Below, piece after piece: positions 45,324 through 56,511 of a DNA stretch of 64,000 nt. Within the stretch, counting starts at the first letter, position 1. The number at the start of each line of letters is the position of its first letter. The DNA is from Taudactylus pleione (taxonomy: Eukaryota; Chordata; Amphibia; Anura; Myobatrachidae). The stretch lies in NCBI GenBank assembly GCA_031769625.1, contig JAUIMM010000016.1, forward strand, positions 14,211,001 through 14,275,000, given 5' to 3'. The notes beneath the pieces are model-generated. The model saw nothing but the letters and a program-made list of their open reading frames with translations, was not told where the DNA came from and did not search any database. A program made the position numbers and the translations under genes.

Positions 45324-45954
45324 TATATCGGATTGTGACTGAATCACTAAATGAAGCAGCCGCTTCATCGTAGCACTTTGTATACAGAGTCAGACAAGTG
45401 TCTCATATCAAATTAATCAGTGTGGTCTCGTGAAGCGGTTTGTGGCATTTGTTTGTGACTGAGAAGGGCGAAAGTAAGACCTAAATAGAAGCAGTTACAT
45501 GGGATCTGGCACGCCGAGAAGGGCCGTTTGTCACGACTACAGCAATAGTGTATGAGGACACAGCTGTACTCTTTACATTCAATGATATAAAAATACGGAA
45601 AAAGCCTAATAATACCCCTTTCAGACAGAGAAAAGAACCCGGTAATTTTCCGGCTCTTGCCGGGTCGACCCGGCTTTTTTTTCTGTCTGAAAGGGTCAAC
45701 ACGGGACCTGATTCCCGGTACTTCGACCCAGGTATTTACCAGCGTTTTTCCCGGGTCTTACACGGGTTGGCGGCTGTCTGAAAGGCGCCGACCCGGGTTT
45801 TTCAACTCCGGGCATAGTAAACAGTGCTTATTGGCTGAGATGGCGGTGCATAGGCTGATTGGCTGGGTCTCCCTGATTGGCAGAGCGGGCGGGGCAGTGG
45901 CGCTGGTGTTGGATGTCATAATTGTACTGCAGAAAAGGAGAGAGAGAGAGAAGC

Positions 45955-47409
45955 ATGGCGCACTGGAAGGATGAGGAGATCCGTGAGCTGCTGGCAGTCA
46001 GAGGGGAGGAGGAGATCCACAAACAGATCAGTGGCACAGTGAAGGACGCGATAGTCTACACAAACATAGCCAAGGTCCTCACCTCAAGGGGCATTGTGCG
46101 GACCCAGCAGCAGGTAGTGAACAAACTGAAAGCTCTACGCAAATACTAAAACAAAGTTCACGACCATAACAGGCGGAAAAGTGGTGCTGCCAGAATGGAA
46201 TGGGTTTACTACGATCAGTGTAATGAAGTCTTTGGCAATTCTGCACTGGTTAATCCCATTGCCATATCATCGTCTAGTTGTGCATCTTCACGAAGTGTTA
46301 CCCCGGAGAACAGCCAATCCTGCCCAATGACACCACCAATACTCTTTGATGACATCACAGACATAAGTGACACAGATCCGATGGCTGCCACAGGGGACCC
46401 AGACACCAATACACTTGAGGGTGTGGTTGAGGCGAATGGAAGCAGTACGAGTGGGATGCCAACTCCTGCACAGACTGAGACTCCGACATTGCGCAGGAAC
46501 AGTAAGTTACTATACAGCCACTATTTTTGGGATGTTAACATTGTCCTGTATAGACTTGTCATTATAGTATGACTATGCTGATTTTACTATGCTGAAATCT
46601 AAACTCAATGTATCTGTTGCAATGTGAAGCTAGTGTGCAGTAGGCCGCAAGCACATATATGTTTACATTACGGCTTTGAATTCATTTGTAAATATATTTT
46701 TTCTTTTCTTCTATTCCTAGTCTTTCAAGTACCAGAGCGGAAGAAAAAAACTTCCAAGATGGAGCTAGCAACGCGCACAATGACCAGAATCCTGGTAAAT
46801 CAGCTGCGAGATTCTGATGTTGAATTCCAGGCACAGGAGGATGCCCGACTCCAGCGCTTCTTTGACAATGAAAGAGAGTTACAAAATTCATTTGTCAGTC
46901 AGCTTGTTGGTCTACACGAACGAATTTCACGTGAAAACAGAGAGGCACAGATGTCCTTCCTTAACGGTCTAGTGTCTAGGTTACACACTCCACAACCTTA
47001 TGTAATGTATCCTCCTCAGTACTCTGAGGGTCCTGTTAGAAATTACCAACAGCATAGCAGAGGGCTACCATTTCTGCAAAGTAACCCCTCCAATCCACCT
47101 CATGCTACTCCACATGGCACAGTGCATAGTTATCCAGATGGCACAGGGAATAGTAATATACATGTCACTGTACAGAGCAGTCCACATGCCAATACCAGTC
47201 CAGAGGGCACAGTGCCTAGCACTCCACATGTCACTGTGCATAATAATCCTGACGGCACAGGAAATAATAATCAATATGGCACTGTGCATACTTATGCAGA
47301 TGGCACGGGGATTAATACACAGGATGGCAGAGTGCATAGTTATTCAGATGGCACTCATCATAACACTCCACTTAGTACTATTGTCAGCACTGCCTATAGA
47401 CAGTTGTAG
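45955..47409 (+). pseudogene. Two-exon Myb/SANT-like (trihelix) protein of the Harbinger-like element, one nonsense codon
   Basis: ATG at 45955 opens a Myb/SANT-like DNA-binding domain: W-K-D-E-E-I-R-E-L-L, Y-T-N-I-A-K-V-L, R-T-Q-Q-Q-V-V-N-K-L-K-A-L-R and Y-Y-D-Q-C-N-E-V-F-G (about residues 3-100). A TAA at 46147-46149 is the only stop inside it; the frame continues to a donor (A before GTAAGT at 46502). An acceptor TTCCTAG ends at 46720, and exon 2 continues in frame to 47409. Together they give about 411 codons. Exon 2 has a basic K-K-K-x-S-K patch, an Arg/Glu-rich coiled-coil segment and a His/Gly/Thr-rich tandem repeat. In Harbinger transposons such a protein binds DNA and helps bring the transposase to the nucleus and ends. 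The single stop suggests recent decay. Confidence 0.75.
47092..47375 (+). repeat. Degenerate tandem repeat inside the Myb-like gene
   Basis: Units of about 33-36 bases containing CA(C/T)GGCACAGTGCATAGT and CAGATGGCACAGG alternate through exon 2, giving a protein repeat of the form G-T-V-H-x-Y-x-D-G-T-G-x-N. Frame is kept across all units. Confidence 0.7.
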
Positions 47410-48292
47410 ACTTGTATGATGTTTTACATGGTTGCTGTCTACTTTATATTTCTTTTTTGTTGAAGCTTGTTGTTTTTGACAATATTGTTTATCCTGCCGT
47501 TAACAGGCCTGGCAAGAGCTTAGGGCAATGTGTGGGTGCCCTTTAAGTCAGCTATGTGTATATATGGGGGTGTACCTAATTTAGAATGTACACACATTAC
47601 CTCCATTTGTTTTGTATTTAAAAATTTGTATACTGCACTTAACAGGCCAGTCGTGAGCTTTCTCCCATGTGTGGCCGCTGTATTACCAAATGTATACTGT
47701 ACATGTGTCGTTTCTAAGGCTGGCCCTGACACACAGTTCTAATAGTTGGGGTGCCGCCCCTATTATATTTTTCAGTTCCATGACAGCACAACCTATTTTT
47801 CTATTGTCTTTATATATATATATTTATATATATTTAAATTATTGAATGCATTAAGGCCATGTTGTTAATGGCTAATGCATATTTGTTGAAAAATAAAAGA
47901 AGCACTTTAAAAAATGTAATACAGCAAGTATTACATGTGACATAACATGTACATAACATGTACATAACATGAGGCTTTCAAATAAAAAAAATTTGATAGC
48001 ATAGACGACACAAGTCTTGTTATGCAATGTTATTGTATGTATGCAGTGAGCAGACACCACCCACTTTTCATGACCTCATCTCTGTGTGCCATAAAAGCAG
48101 TCCATTTATTATGACACACTGTATATTGCAGCGATAATCTGGGTTCTGTGTGAAAGGGGTCTACCCAGGAATTTCCCGGGAATTATGTGCTGTGTGAAAG
48201 GGGGTTAGGAGCAAATTCCCGGGTCCTTCCCAGGTTGAACAATACGGGAAAAACCCGGGTTTTTGGGATTTTTCTGTCTGAAAGTGGTATAA

Positions 48293-49757
48293 ATTACACA
48301 AGTGTGTTTGTTCAATTTAATCCACAAAAGTTTTCTATACAAAATGATATTAACAGAAGTCCCTAGCATTGTGAGACTATGCTTTCGATGTTCATATATG
48401 GTGATTAAAACCAATCTTACATTTTTGCAGTGTCAACCTAAAGTGCTGAATGTGCTAGTTAGCTGCCAGTACCAGACAGATTTTGATGTAGAAGACTTGT
48501 GTAATCTGAATTACTTTATTGGGGAGGTAAGAAAATGAAAGCACGGAGGTATAACAAGTGGAAGTTGTATACTTACTTATAATTAGTTTCCAACCTTGTT
48601 GGAACTGAAGCGATTAAAATAACTCTGTAAATATGTAGAATAGAAAACAATGGCTTATTCTGAGCTACCAAATAATAAATGTAGTCACATGCCTTTGATC
48701 AAATTTCATTATAGTGCCTATTAAAACAATACTACACAGCAGTCTACATATAGATCATTTTTAATCCTAATAGTCTCTTTACAGAAATGTTGCAACTGCG
48801 GTAGGTCTACAGGTCCCATTATCAGGACACCATAACTTCTAGGCAGACCAGCTGCTGTAATGTATCACTCCCAGGCTGGACTCCTACTGTACTATAGTGT
48901 TGAGAGATTGTGTCCAATCAGCTAGTCTCTGACCGCCATGCACAGCACAGAATTATTCCCGATACACCCAGGCTAGCCCAATCTGTCGGGGGATATTTTA
49001 TGAGCTTATAAAGTTTATTTCCTAACTACCAAACAAGCACCTAATTTGCATGTGTTTGTGGTGAGGACTGCGTCACATGACAGGTAAGCTTTAATTATAA
49101 TGAGCGCAAAAAATATTTCTATTAGAAAGAAGACACATTTTAAGCATATAATCAAAGGTCAAGATAAAGCCAACCTGTTTATAGAAGCATCACACAAATA
49201 TAAAAGTGTATTTTCAAAATATAGCCTTTATATACTCATTTTATTTTATCTTCTAAACGGCTGTTGGATTTGAGCAAGTATTATAATCTGCAACAGCACA
49301 GACAGGACCCATGGTGCGCCAAACATGGAACATTTTATTTTTTTGTTCCTTGTGACCATATTAGTATTTTTCCAAGCTATCTCTGCTCAATTCCCTATTT
49401 GTCACATGAAATAATTATGTACAAAGCACAGCATGTGTACAATAGGAAATACAGTGGCAACAATATGCTCAACAATAAAAGAAAATACACAGAATAAGAG
49501 TAAATGAAAACAAATGACTCACTCCGAATAACTTTACTTTATCTGAAAAGGAAAATTCTACAGCATAAATACCAGCGGTGGAACATCGGAAAATGGGGCT
49601 TAAATAAAAGATCTAAAAATAACAATGAGTTTCCAACAAAAAGGCTAATTTGGCACACTATGCCACCTCAAAAGTGGCGAGAACAAATTTGATTAAGTGG
49701 AAAATGTTATATACCAAAGCAAATCAGTCAGTGAAATTAATGTGTCTTTGTAATATA
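48293..49757 (-). other. Intron 2 stretch without recognisable features
   Basis: A/T-rich; several short open frames but no domain, RNA or repeat family recognised. Confidence 0.5.
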
Positions 49758-50046
49758 CAGATGTGTCCTTGCTCATCTAGCCTCAACGCACCATGAAGTG
49801 CCATATCCCTGGTGTGAGTGAGCCGCCAGGGCATGTGCAGCTTTGCTAGCGTCTGGTGTCTTTTTGTGGCGAAAATTAATCGATGTCACAATGTGATCCG
49901 ACGAGGAAGCTCCAGGAGACTGCGGATTAATTTGATATGTGACACTTGCATATCTGTGTGCAACGGAGACTGTAAATGGCACTTGGCGTGGAAAAAAAGC
50001 TGTGGCTGTTGCATTGTAGCACTTCACATGCTGATTGAGAGACTAA

Positions 50047-50903
50047 GGGCCGTATTCAATTAGTTTCGCATCGGCGACAAAGTTCCGCCTGCCTGACTTT
50101 TCGCCACCTTCGCCTGTTTTGGACGTGAAAACTTTTCATGCGCGCTCCCGATTTACTCCGTATTCAATTGCCAAACAGGCAAAAACGGGACCCATCGAAT
50201 GTGAACCAGGCGAAAAGTGCAGGATAAAATGGGGGAATAACTGTGTACCCCAGAAAGAGATGGTCTGACTACGGAAATCATTATGATAGGTTAGTATTAG
50301 TCATAATGGAACTAGTTAGGGTACTTAAGTGGTGGTAATTGGTTGCTATTAGCGTCTAGGTAGAAGTGTGGAAGAATGGCATAAAGCAGTGTTTTTTGGT
50401 GCAAATAAGTAGTTCTATCAATTTGGGGTGCTTGAAAATGGGTACTAGCATATTTTATTGTCTCTAAAGTGAAGTTTTAAAAAAAAGTGAAATTCCTCCG
50501 TCATACAAGCACCTACAATACCAAAAACACTTGGCCCCTTCTTAGAGCACCCCCAGAAGCTTATTTAGCTAGTTTTTGTAGTTGTCCCCCCTCCAATTTT
50601 TTCTTTTTAGTCCCAAATTTCGAAGGAGTTTTTTGGGGTATTCCTGGCAGTTTTTTCTTTTTTTGGGTGAATTGTCCTTTGCAGGGGTGTACCAGGGGTT
50701 CCGAGTGGTTTCCCAGCATCTGCACCCCAAAATATAGATTTTGCACTTTTTATCTGTGGAGAAAAAGTTTCTCCCAATTCAGTGCATTGACTTTTCGCAT
50801 AGGTGAAAACGGACTGGAATTGAATACGGAGTTAAATTTTCAGGCAAAATTTTCGCCAAAAAATGGGCGAAAACTGCTTTCCGCTCCTAATTGAATATGG
50901 CCC
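50047..50903. mobile_element. Harbinger-like non-autonomous element (GGGCCGTATTCAATTAG ends)
   Basis: Left GGGCCGTATTCAATTAGT and right (inverse) GGGCCATATTCAATTAGG, preceded by TAA and followed by TTA. A second GTATTCAATTGCC copy lies inside at about 50160. The interior is T/G-rich (TTTTTTGGGGTA) with no transposase. Ends of this type with T-W-A duplications are known for PIF/Harbinger elements. Confidence 0.8.
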
Positions 50904-50907
50904 TTAA

Positions 50908-51250
50908 GGTGCGTACACACGCAGTGATTTTTTGGACGACTGATCGATAACGTTCAGAAAAAAAATCGTAATGTCCAAAAAATCGTTCAGTTTCAGCCCC
51001 AAAACGATGAACGATAACTACCAATGCGCGCTCCCCTTTGTAGTTGGCAGTTAACGTTCATCGCATGAACCTCCCATCAAACCGGACGATATTGTCAGGT
51101 TGAACAAGTTCGGGGATGAGGGAGGGAGCCCGGCACTGAACTAAATAGTTCTAGATTTCGTTCAGTGTTTGTGCTCAGTGTTGTTCACAACACTGAGCAC
51201 ACCCCTGTCGGGGACACACATGGAGTGAATCGTCCCGTGTGTATGTACCA
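50908..51250. mobile_element. MITE of the GTACACAC family adjacent to the Harbinger-like element
   Basis: Left GGTGCGTACACACGCAGTGA, right (GAATCGTCCCGTGTGTATGTACCA), TAA at 50905-50907 and 51251-51253. Internal CATGAACG / CGTTCATCG palindromes. 343 bp. Confidence 0.8.
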
Positions 51251-51357
51251 TAAGTCGCACACAGATATAAAAGTGTCACATATTAAATTAATCAGCACAG
51301 CACTGGTGCATCCAAGTTGCATCGCAAATTGCATTTAGCCGCAAAAAAAAATAAAAA

Positions 51358-51532
51358 AAATGGGATTTTGGTACCTACCGGTAAATCCTTTTCTCTGATT
51401 TCACAGGGGCCACTGGAGGTGCTTATGCTGGGGTATAGCGGCGTGGATAGCTGGAGCCGGCACTTTAAATAATTTAGAAGTGTGAAGCTCTTCCCCCTCT
51501 ACGCCCCACCAGCCCTCAGTTTAGAAAATGAA
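51358..51532 (-). repeat. Left inverted terminal repeat of DIRS copy 2
   Basis: CACTGGAGGTGCTTATGCTG through AGCCGGCACTTTAAATAATT to CAGTTTAGAAAATG is repeated inversely at 56512-56670. The outermost part (GGTACCTACCGGTAAATCC) is not in the other repeat but recurs inverted in the internal complementary region. Confidence 0.88.
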
Positions 51533-51647
51533 GGCCGAGAGGAGATGGAGAACAAGCGGAGTAAAAAAGGGAGAGAAGAACACACAATAACTGAATCATA
51601 CAACATACGGAACAAGCCGAACAGGCAGGCTAAGAGCGCTGAGGTGG

Positions 51648-51752
51648 GCGTCCAGTGTCCCCTGTGGAATCAGATAAAAGGATTTACTGGTAGGTACCAA
51701 ATCCCATTTTCTCTTTCATCCACTAGGGGACACTGGAGGTGCTTACGCTGGG
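51648..51752 (-). repeat. Internal complementary region of DIRS copy 2
   Basis: The first half (GGATTTACTGGTAGGTACC and flanks) is the inverse of the left outer edge 51358-51415. The second half (TCTCTTTCATCCACTAGGGG and CACTGGAGGTGCTTACGCTG) is the inverse of the right outer edge near 56625-56680. The junction is at about 51705. In the DIRS replication model this region templates end joining of the circular intermediate. Confidence 0.88.
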
Positions 51753-52584
51753 GACGTCCTAAAGTTTTCCCCACGGGCGGGAGCGCTCTGCGGCGCCTGC
51801 AGGCGGCCAAAACAGGATGCCGACATAGCAAACATATCAAATTTGTAAAATCTGACAACGTGTGAACTGAAGACCAAATGGCCGCACGGCACAACTGTGA
51901 CGTGGAGGCTCCTCTACCGGCCGCCCATGACGCACCCACAGAATGTGTGGGATGAGCTGAAATAGACGAAGGAGGCCAACGGTCGGCACTAACATAAGCC
52001 TGATGAATAGTCAGCCGGATCCAACGTGCTTAGATGCTGGCCAACCCATGCGAACAGCATCATAGAGGACAAAAAGTGACTCGGACTTACGGAGGGACGC
52101 TGTCCTGGCAACATAGATCCGGAGAGCCCTAGCCCATCCAAGGTAGAAGGACCACCAGAGTCCTCCACCAACGATGGTACCACAATAGGCTGATTAATAT
52201 GAAAAGCCGACACTATCCTGGGAAGGAAGGCGGCTACTGTCCGGAGTTCTGCCCTATCGGCATGAAACACAAGGTAAGGTGGCTTATAGGACAGAGCACC
52301 CAATTCCGAAACCCTACGAGCCGAAGCGAGAGCCAAGAGGAGGACCATCTTCCAGACAAAGGCCAGAATCCAGACCTGTCTGAAAGAAAAGCAAAAAAAA
52401 AAAAAAAAAACCGGGACAAACTAAAAGTCCTAGATGGAAGAGCCTGACTGGAACACCGTGAGATATAAGCACGCCAGATGCGATGATAATGCGCAGCCGA
52501 AACTGGCTTCCTGGCGCATAGCATGGTGGGAATAACCGTGTCTGGGATACCTTTGCGTCTTAGGATATCGGTTTCAAGAGCCAC
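51670..52584 (-). pseudogene. DIRS-like tyrosine recombinase (copy 2, catalytically damaged)
   Basis: Pieces from right to left: 52584-52234 (A-L-E-T-D-I-L-R-R-K-G-I, A-R-K-P-V-S-A-A-H-Y-H-R-I-W), 52348-51989 (A-L-A-S-A-R-R-V-S-E-L with the first conserved Arg, and I-V-V-P-S-L) and 51939-51670 (W-S-S-V-H-T). The H-x-x-R box that reads H-S-T-R in copy 1 reads H-P-T-H here, and a frameshift crosses the following R-F-Y tyrosine segment. A poly-A run at 52391-52410 on the plus strand also disrupts the middle. The enzyme would integrate circular DNA without target duplication. Confidence 0.87.
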
Positions 52585-54345
52585 CCGTTAAACGCAGCTG
52601 CGCTAAGTTGTGGTGTATGAAAAGGCCCTGCTGTAGAAGATCCAGGCGCAGAGGAAGGGGCCACTGATCATCCAACAACTTCTCCGAGGCCAGTTTGGAG
52701 CCACGAGAACTACAGAGGCTGTCTCTTGTTTTATCCTTTCTAAAAGACGAGGAAGAAGTGGAATCGGAGGAAAAATGTAAATGAAGTCGTAGATCCACGG
52801 ACTTGTCAGAGCGTTTACTGCTTCCGCCTGCGGATCTCAACTTGACACGTATAATGGGAGCTGATGATTCAATCGTGACGCCATGATGTCCACCTGAGGA
52901 CATCCCCATTGACGTATCAGCGCGTTGAACACATCTGGATGAAGCTGCCGTTCTGACTGGTTCTCGGCCCACCGGAGGATCTGAGTTGCTTTTCGCATAG
53001 CCATGCGACTCAGAGTCCCTCCTTGGCGGTTGATGTAAGTGACGCCCGTCGCGTTGTCGGACTGAACTCTTACCGGACGAGTCTTTAAAATCTCTGTCTA
53101 TCAGAGCCTTGTAATTCGCTCTGAGTTCCAATACATTTATGGGCCACTTCTGTTCTAGAGGGGACCATCGACCCTGAAAGTAATAATCGAGGACTACTGC
53201 TCCCCATCCTCGAAGGCTGGCATCCGTTGTTACGATGATCCAGTCCCACACTCCAAATCTTCTGCCTGCTAACAGATTGTTGAATTGTGTCCACCAAAGA
53301 AGGGCTACTCTGGTAACCGGGCTCAGACGGATCTGTCGATGTAGAAGCAGATGAGACCCTGACTCCTGTGTTAGCAGGTCCAGCTGAAATACCCTGGAGT
53401 GGAACCGGCCAATCTGTAGCACTCCGCAAGCAGCTACCATCTTCCCCAAGAGATGCAGACAAAGAAGCATTGACACCTTCTTTGGTGTGAGGACCAGTTG
53501 AACCAATAACCGGATATCCCTGGCCTTGTCTGTTGGAAGAGAAAACCTCTGTGGTTTCGTATCCAATATCATGCCCAGAAACAGAAGTTTCTGGGACAGA
53601 CTGAGATTCGACTTATTGAAGTTGATTATCCAACAGTGTTGGATTAGAGTGTAATATGTCAGTAAGGCATGATCTGATAGAAGACACACCGATGGAGCCT
53701 TGAGTAACAGGTCGTCCAAATAAGGGATTATGTTCACTCCTGATGACCGAAGGAGAGCGATCATGACTGACATGAGTTTGGTGAATATGCGGGGAGCCGA
53801 GGATAACCCGAACAGCAATGCCCGAAACTGATAATGATCTTTCAATATGGCAAAACGCAGAACGGTCTGGTGTGGTTCCCAGATGGGAACATGGAGATAG
53901 GCATCCTTGAAATCCAGGGATAATAGGAACTCCCCTAGTTCCAAGCTCGCTATGACTGACTGCAGAGACTCCATTTTGAAACGATACATCTTCAGATAGA
54001 GGTTCAAGGTTTAAAAAGGGCCCTGACTGAGCCATCCGGCTTGGGTACTACAAACAGGCTTGAGTAAAATCCCATACCTCCTTGATGTTCCGGAACTGGA
54101 ACTAACACAGACGATACCACTAGAGACTGGATAGCCTCCTGTAGAACCCTGTCTACAGGTGTTGGCAGACTTGTAGTGAAGAACCGAGGTGGAGGGGGAC
54201 TTCGAAGTCTATTCGGAAACCCAGGGAAATTAGTCTGCGGATCCACGGGTCTGTAGAGGTCTGGTGGTTCCAAACTTGTTGAAAGTTCTGCAGATGGGTT
54301 CCCACTGCAGACGGTACCAGGTGGGACGGAAGACCACCATGCCAC
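52574..54345 (-). pseudogene. DIRS-like reverse transcriptase and RNase H
   Basis: 54345-54004 supplies the fingers (F-V-V-P-K-P-D-G-S-V-R) and then shifts frame. 54007-52574 (477 codons) supplies L-S-L-D-F-K-D-A-Y-L-H-V-P-I, Q-F-R-A-L-L-F-G-L-S-S-A-P-R-I-F-T-K and the catalytic I-P-Y-L-D-D-L-L-L, then RNase H landmarks T-T-D-A-S-L-R-G-W-G-A-V and N-V-L-E-L-R-A. Downstream of about 53100 the real frame (Q-S-D-N-A-T, Y-I-N-R-Q-G-G) is one base off, showing another frameshift. Catalytic residues of the polymerase are intact. It would copy the element RNA into circular DNA. Confidence 0.92.
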
Positions 54346-55637
54346 CTGTTTTTTTTTTTTGCTGGTGTAGGCTCTGGTCTACGTGCAACCGTGTGTCTAG
54401 GTTGCGTGGGAGCACCTCTGGCTCTACCACGAAAGGAATGAAACGAAGATCCATTGTAAGATCTTCTGAGGGTCGGAGCAGTTGACGGGAGGAAGGAAGA
54501 CTTACCCCCCGTGGACTGGAATATCCATTTGGCTAATTCTGGGCCAAAGAGAATATCGCCAGTGAATGGTAAACCCTCCACCGCATGCTTAGATTCTGCA
54601 TCCGCATGCCAAGCGCGCAACCAGAGGGCTCTGCGCCCCGAAATAGCAGAAGCGGATATGCGAGCACTAATCTGACTGATATCTTTTGAAGCTTCGCCCA
54701 AGTAAACTGCAGACTCACATATGTGTTCCGCAAGTAGACGTAACTCTGCTCTGGAGGTACCAGAGTCCAAACCGGTAATCAACTGGTCAGCCCAGCAAAT
54801 CACCGCCTTGTTAACCCAAGCGGTAACAAGGGTGGGTCTAAGTTGAGCACCCGCTGCAGTATAAATAGATCTTAGCGTTGTCTCCAACTTACGATCCGAA
54901 GGATCTTTTAGTACTGTAGCCCCCGATACTGGGAGTGCTGTTTTCTTAGAGAGACGGGAGACGGACGCATCTACTGGAGGAGGCATTTCCCACTTGTCCA
55001 TCATGGATGATGGAAAAGGGTAGCTAGACGGAAACTGGCGGAATTTGGAACCGTTTATCCGGTTGTTTCCAGGTCACTGAGAGCTGCTGTTGAAGTTGCT
55101 GTGAGAACGGAAAAACCACCGAGCTCTTTGTTCATGAAATAATTCACACTCCTGGAATGCAGGAATTACATCCTTAGGTAAATTCAGTGTTTTTTTCTAA
55201 CCGCCAAAATTAGAGATTCCACCCCGGGAGAAGTGGACGCCAACTCCTGAGAGGTACCGTCCTGTAACGTGTCCTCCAATTCTCCTCTTATGTATCATCC
55301 GACTCCTCTGACTGGAGAACAGTCGTCAGAGTACGTGTGTCATGAAGGGTGCGGATGCCGCTGTACCCATAAGCTGTACCAGGGTGTCTAAAGACTTGGT
55401 TAAATCAGCCACCTAAAGAGGCTGAGACTTACGTGCCTCAGCTAACTCCGACGTTAAATCCGTCATTACTCCTACCATGTCAGGGGCCAATGGAGGAGCA
55501 GGTGTGGCCGTAATAGCCATCGGTGGATCTATTGCTATACTAGCATCACTGGATCCAGTGGCATGCGGCCTGGATAGTTTGTTGTTACACTTGGAACAAA
55601 AGCGGCTCAAAAGATGTTTCTCTGTTCTGTTTGACAT
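54153..55637 (-). pseudogene. DIRS-like gag
   Basis: A start Met at 55637 opens a 74-codon piece with a C-S-K-C motif, ended by a stop near 55413. The frame recovers at 55004-54153 (283 codons) with E-M-P-P-P-V-D-A-S-V-S-R-L, V-L-K-D-P-S-D-R-K-L-E, a helical Ala/Leu-rich centre and G-G-K-S-S-F-L-P, then a basic R-G-R-A-R-G tail. Similar proteins precede the RT in DIRS elements and are taken to be the structural protein. The last part overlaps the RT frame. Confidence 0.8.
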
Positions 55638-55639
55638 AG

Positions 55640-56511
55640 ATACACACAGTCACCCAGAGGTACACCAATTAGAAATAAAACAGAAGGCTGGTTGGGACAC
55701 AGAGGAAGAGGTACCCCCTCCCACAGATTAGATTCCCTGCACTTACACCCCAGTGATTACTCACAGCCTCTTGCCAGGGATGTAGTCAGGAGAATCAGCT
55801 TTCTGCATGTGCTGCACCCTACCTATAACGGAGAGATGCAGGCAACAGTGGGTTAAACAAACAGCAGCCACGCTGTTCTTACAGCTGCTGCCGTGTAAAT
55901 GGGACAGGGAGCCCGCGCTGTTAAGCTCCGCCCCCCTTCCTCAAGCCCACAGGGGCTCTAATATGGCTGCCACACTAAGTAATCATCTCCCCCTGCAAGC
56001 CCCGCTGTGCTCAGCAGCGGGGAGAGGGGAGATGCAATTCAATGAGCAGCACTGTAGCCGCTGTTCAATCCCCGCTGAACAGGAGCCTCCAGCCGCTCAG
56101 CAGTGGGAAGAGGGGGAGAAGCTCTATTACCAGCGCCATAGCGCTCTCTGCATCCCGCGCGCTGGCCGCGGGCAGGAGACAGGGGATGCGCAGGTGATAG
56201 ACTCACTGCGCTCCCTGGACGGCTTCCCTCCGAACAGCACTTCCTTCTTGAGGGGGAGTCACCTAACCGGCAGCCGCTTCTGAAGACTGGCCGACAGCCC
56301 GGCTTGTAGAAGTGCTGTGTGTGCGGCGGTAAGGAGCGGTCAGTGCTTTTAGTATAAGCACTGTGCACTCCTTCCTGCCTTCATTAAGGACAGGGCGCCA
56401 GCTACCCGGACACCACCTTTAGAGAGGTGGCGAAGGGTACCTAAAAGGTGTTAAAAAAGATGTTAGAAAATAATAAAACTAATTAAATAAAATAAATGTG
56501 TTGCTGGAGCA
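55640..56511 (-). other. DIRS copy 2 leader region
   Basis: GC-rich non-coding stretch between the right inverted repeat and gag (G+C clearly above the surroundings at 55880-56300). Short frames here (55807-56283 plus) have no domain and run against the element's orientation. Confidence 0.5.

Larger units (their letters stand above)
43270..45566. mobile_element. TA-flanked MITE split by a Tc1-like transposon
   Basis: Left CAGATTTGTCCTCATACACC and right (inverse) CAGCTGTGTCCTCATACACT, with TA at 43268-43269 and 45567-45568. The two halves (43270-43459 and 45326-45566) contain matching inverted motifs such as GAAACCGCTTCACGAGAC / GTCTCGTGAAGCGGTTT. Without the insertion it is about 430 bp. The same family occurs at 19144-19656 and 49758-56769. 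Confidence 0.8.
45613..48289 (+). mobile_element. Harbinger-like transposon with Myb/SANT-like gene, no transposase visible
   Basis: Ends TACCCCTTTCAGACAGA and (inverse) TACCACTTTCAGACAGA, flanked by TAA on both sides (45610-45612 and 48290-48292). Subterminal CCCGGGT/ACCCGGG-type repeats occur at both ends. The 3-bp TAA duplication and the accessory Myb-like gene are what PIF/Harbinger elements have. The second expected gene, a DDE transposase, is not found in any frame, so the element is non-autonomous or the enzyme is supplied in trans. Confidence 0.8.

Noticed and set aside
55807..56283. 158-codon plus-strand frame
   Set aside because: It is in the GC-rich leader of the DIRS element, antisense to its genes, with no domain.
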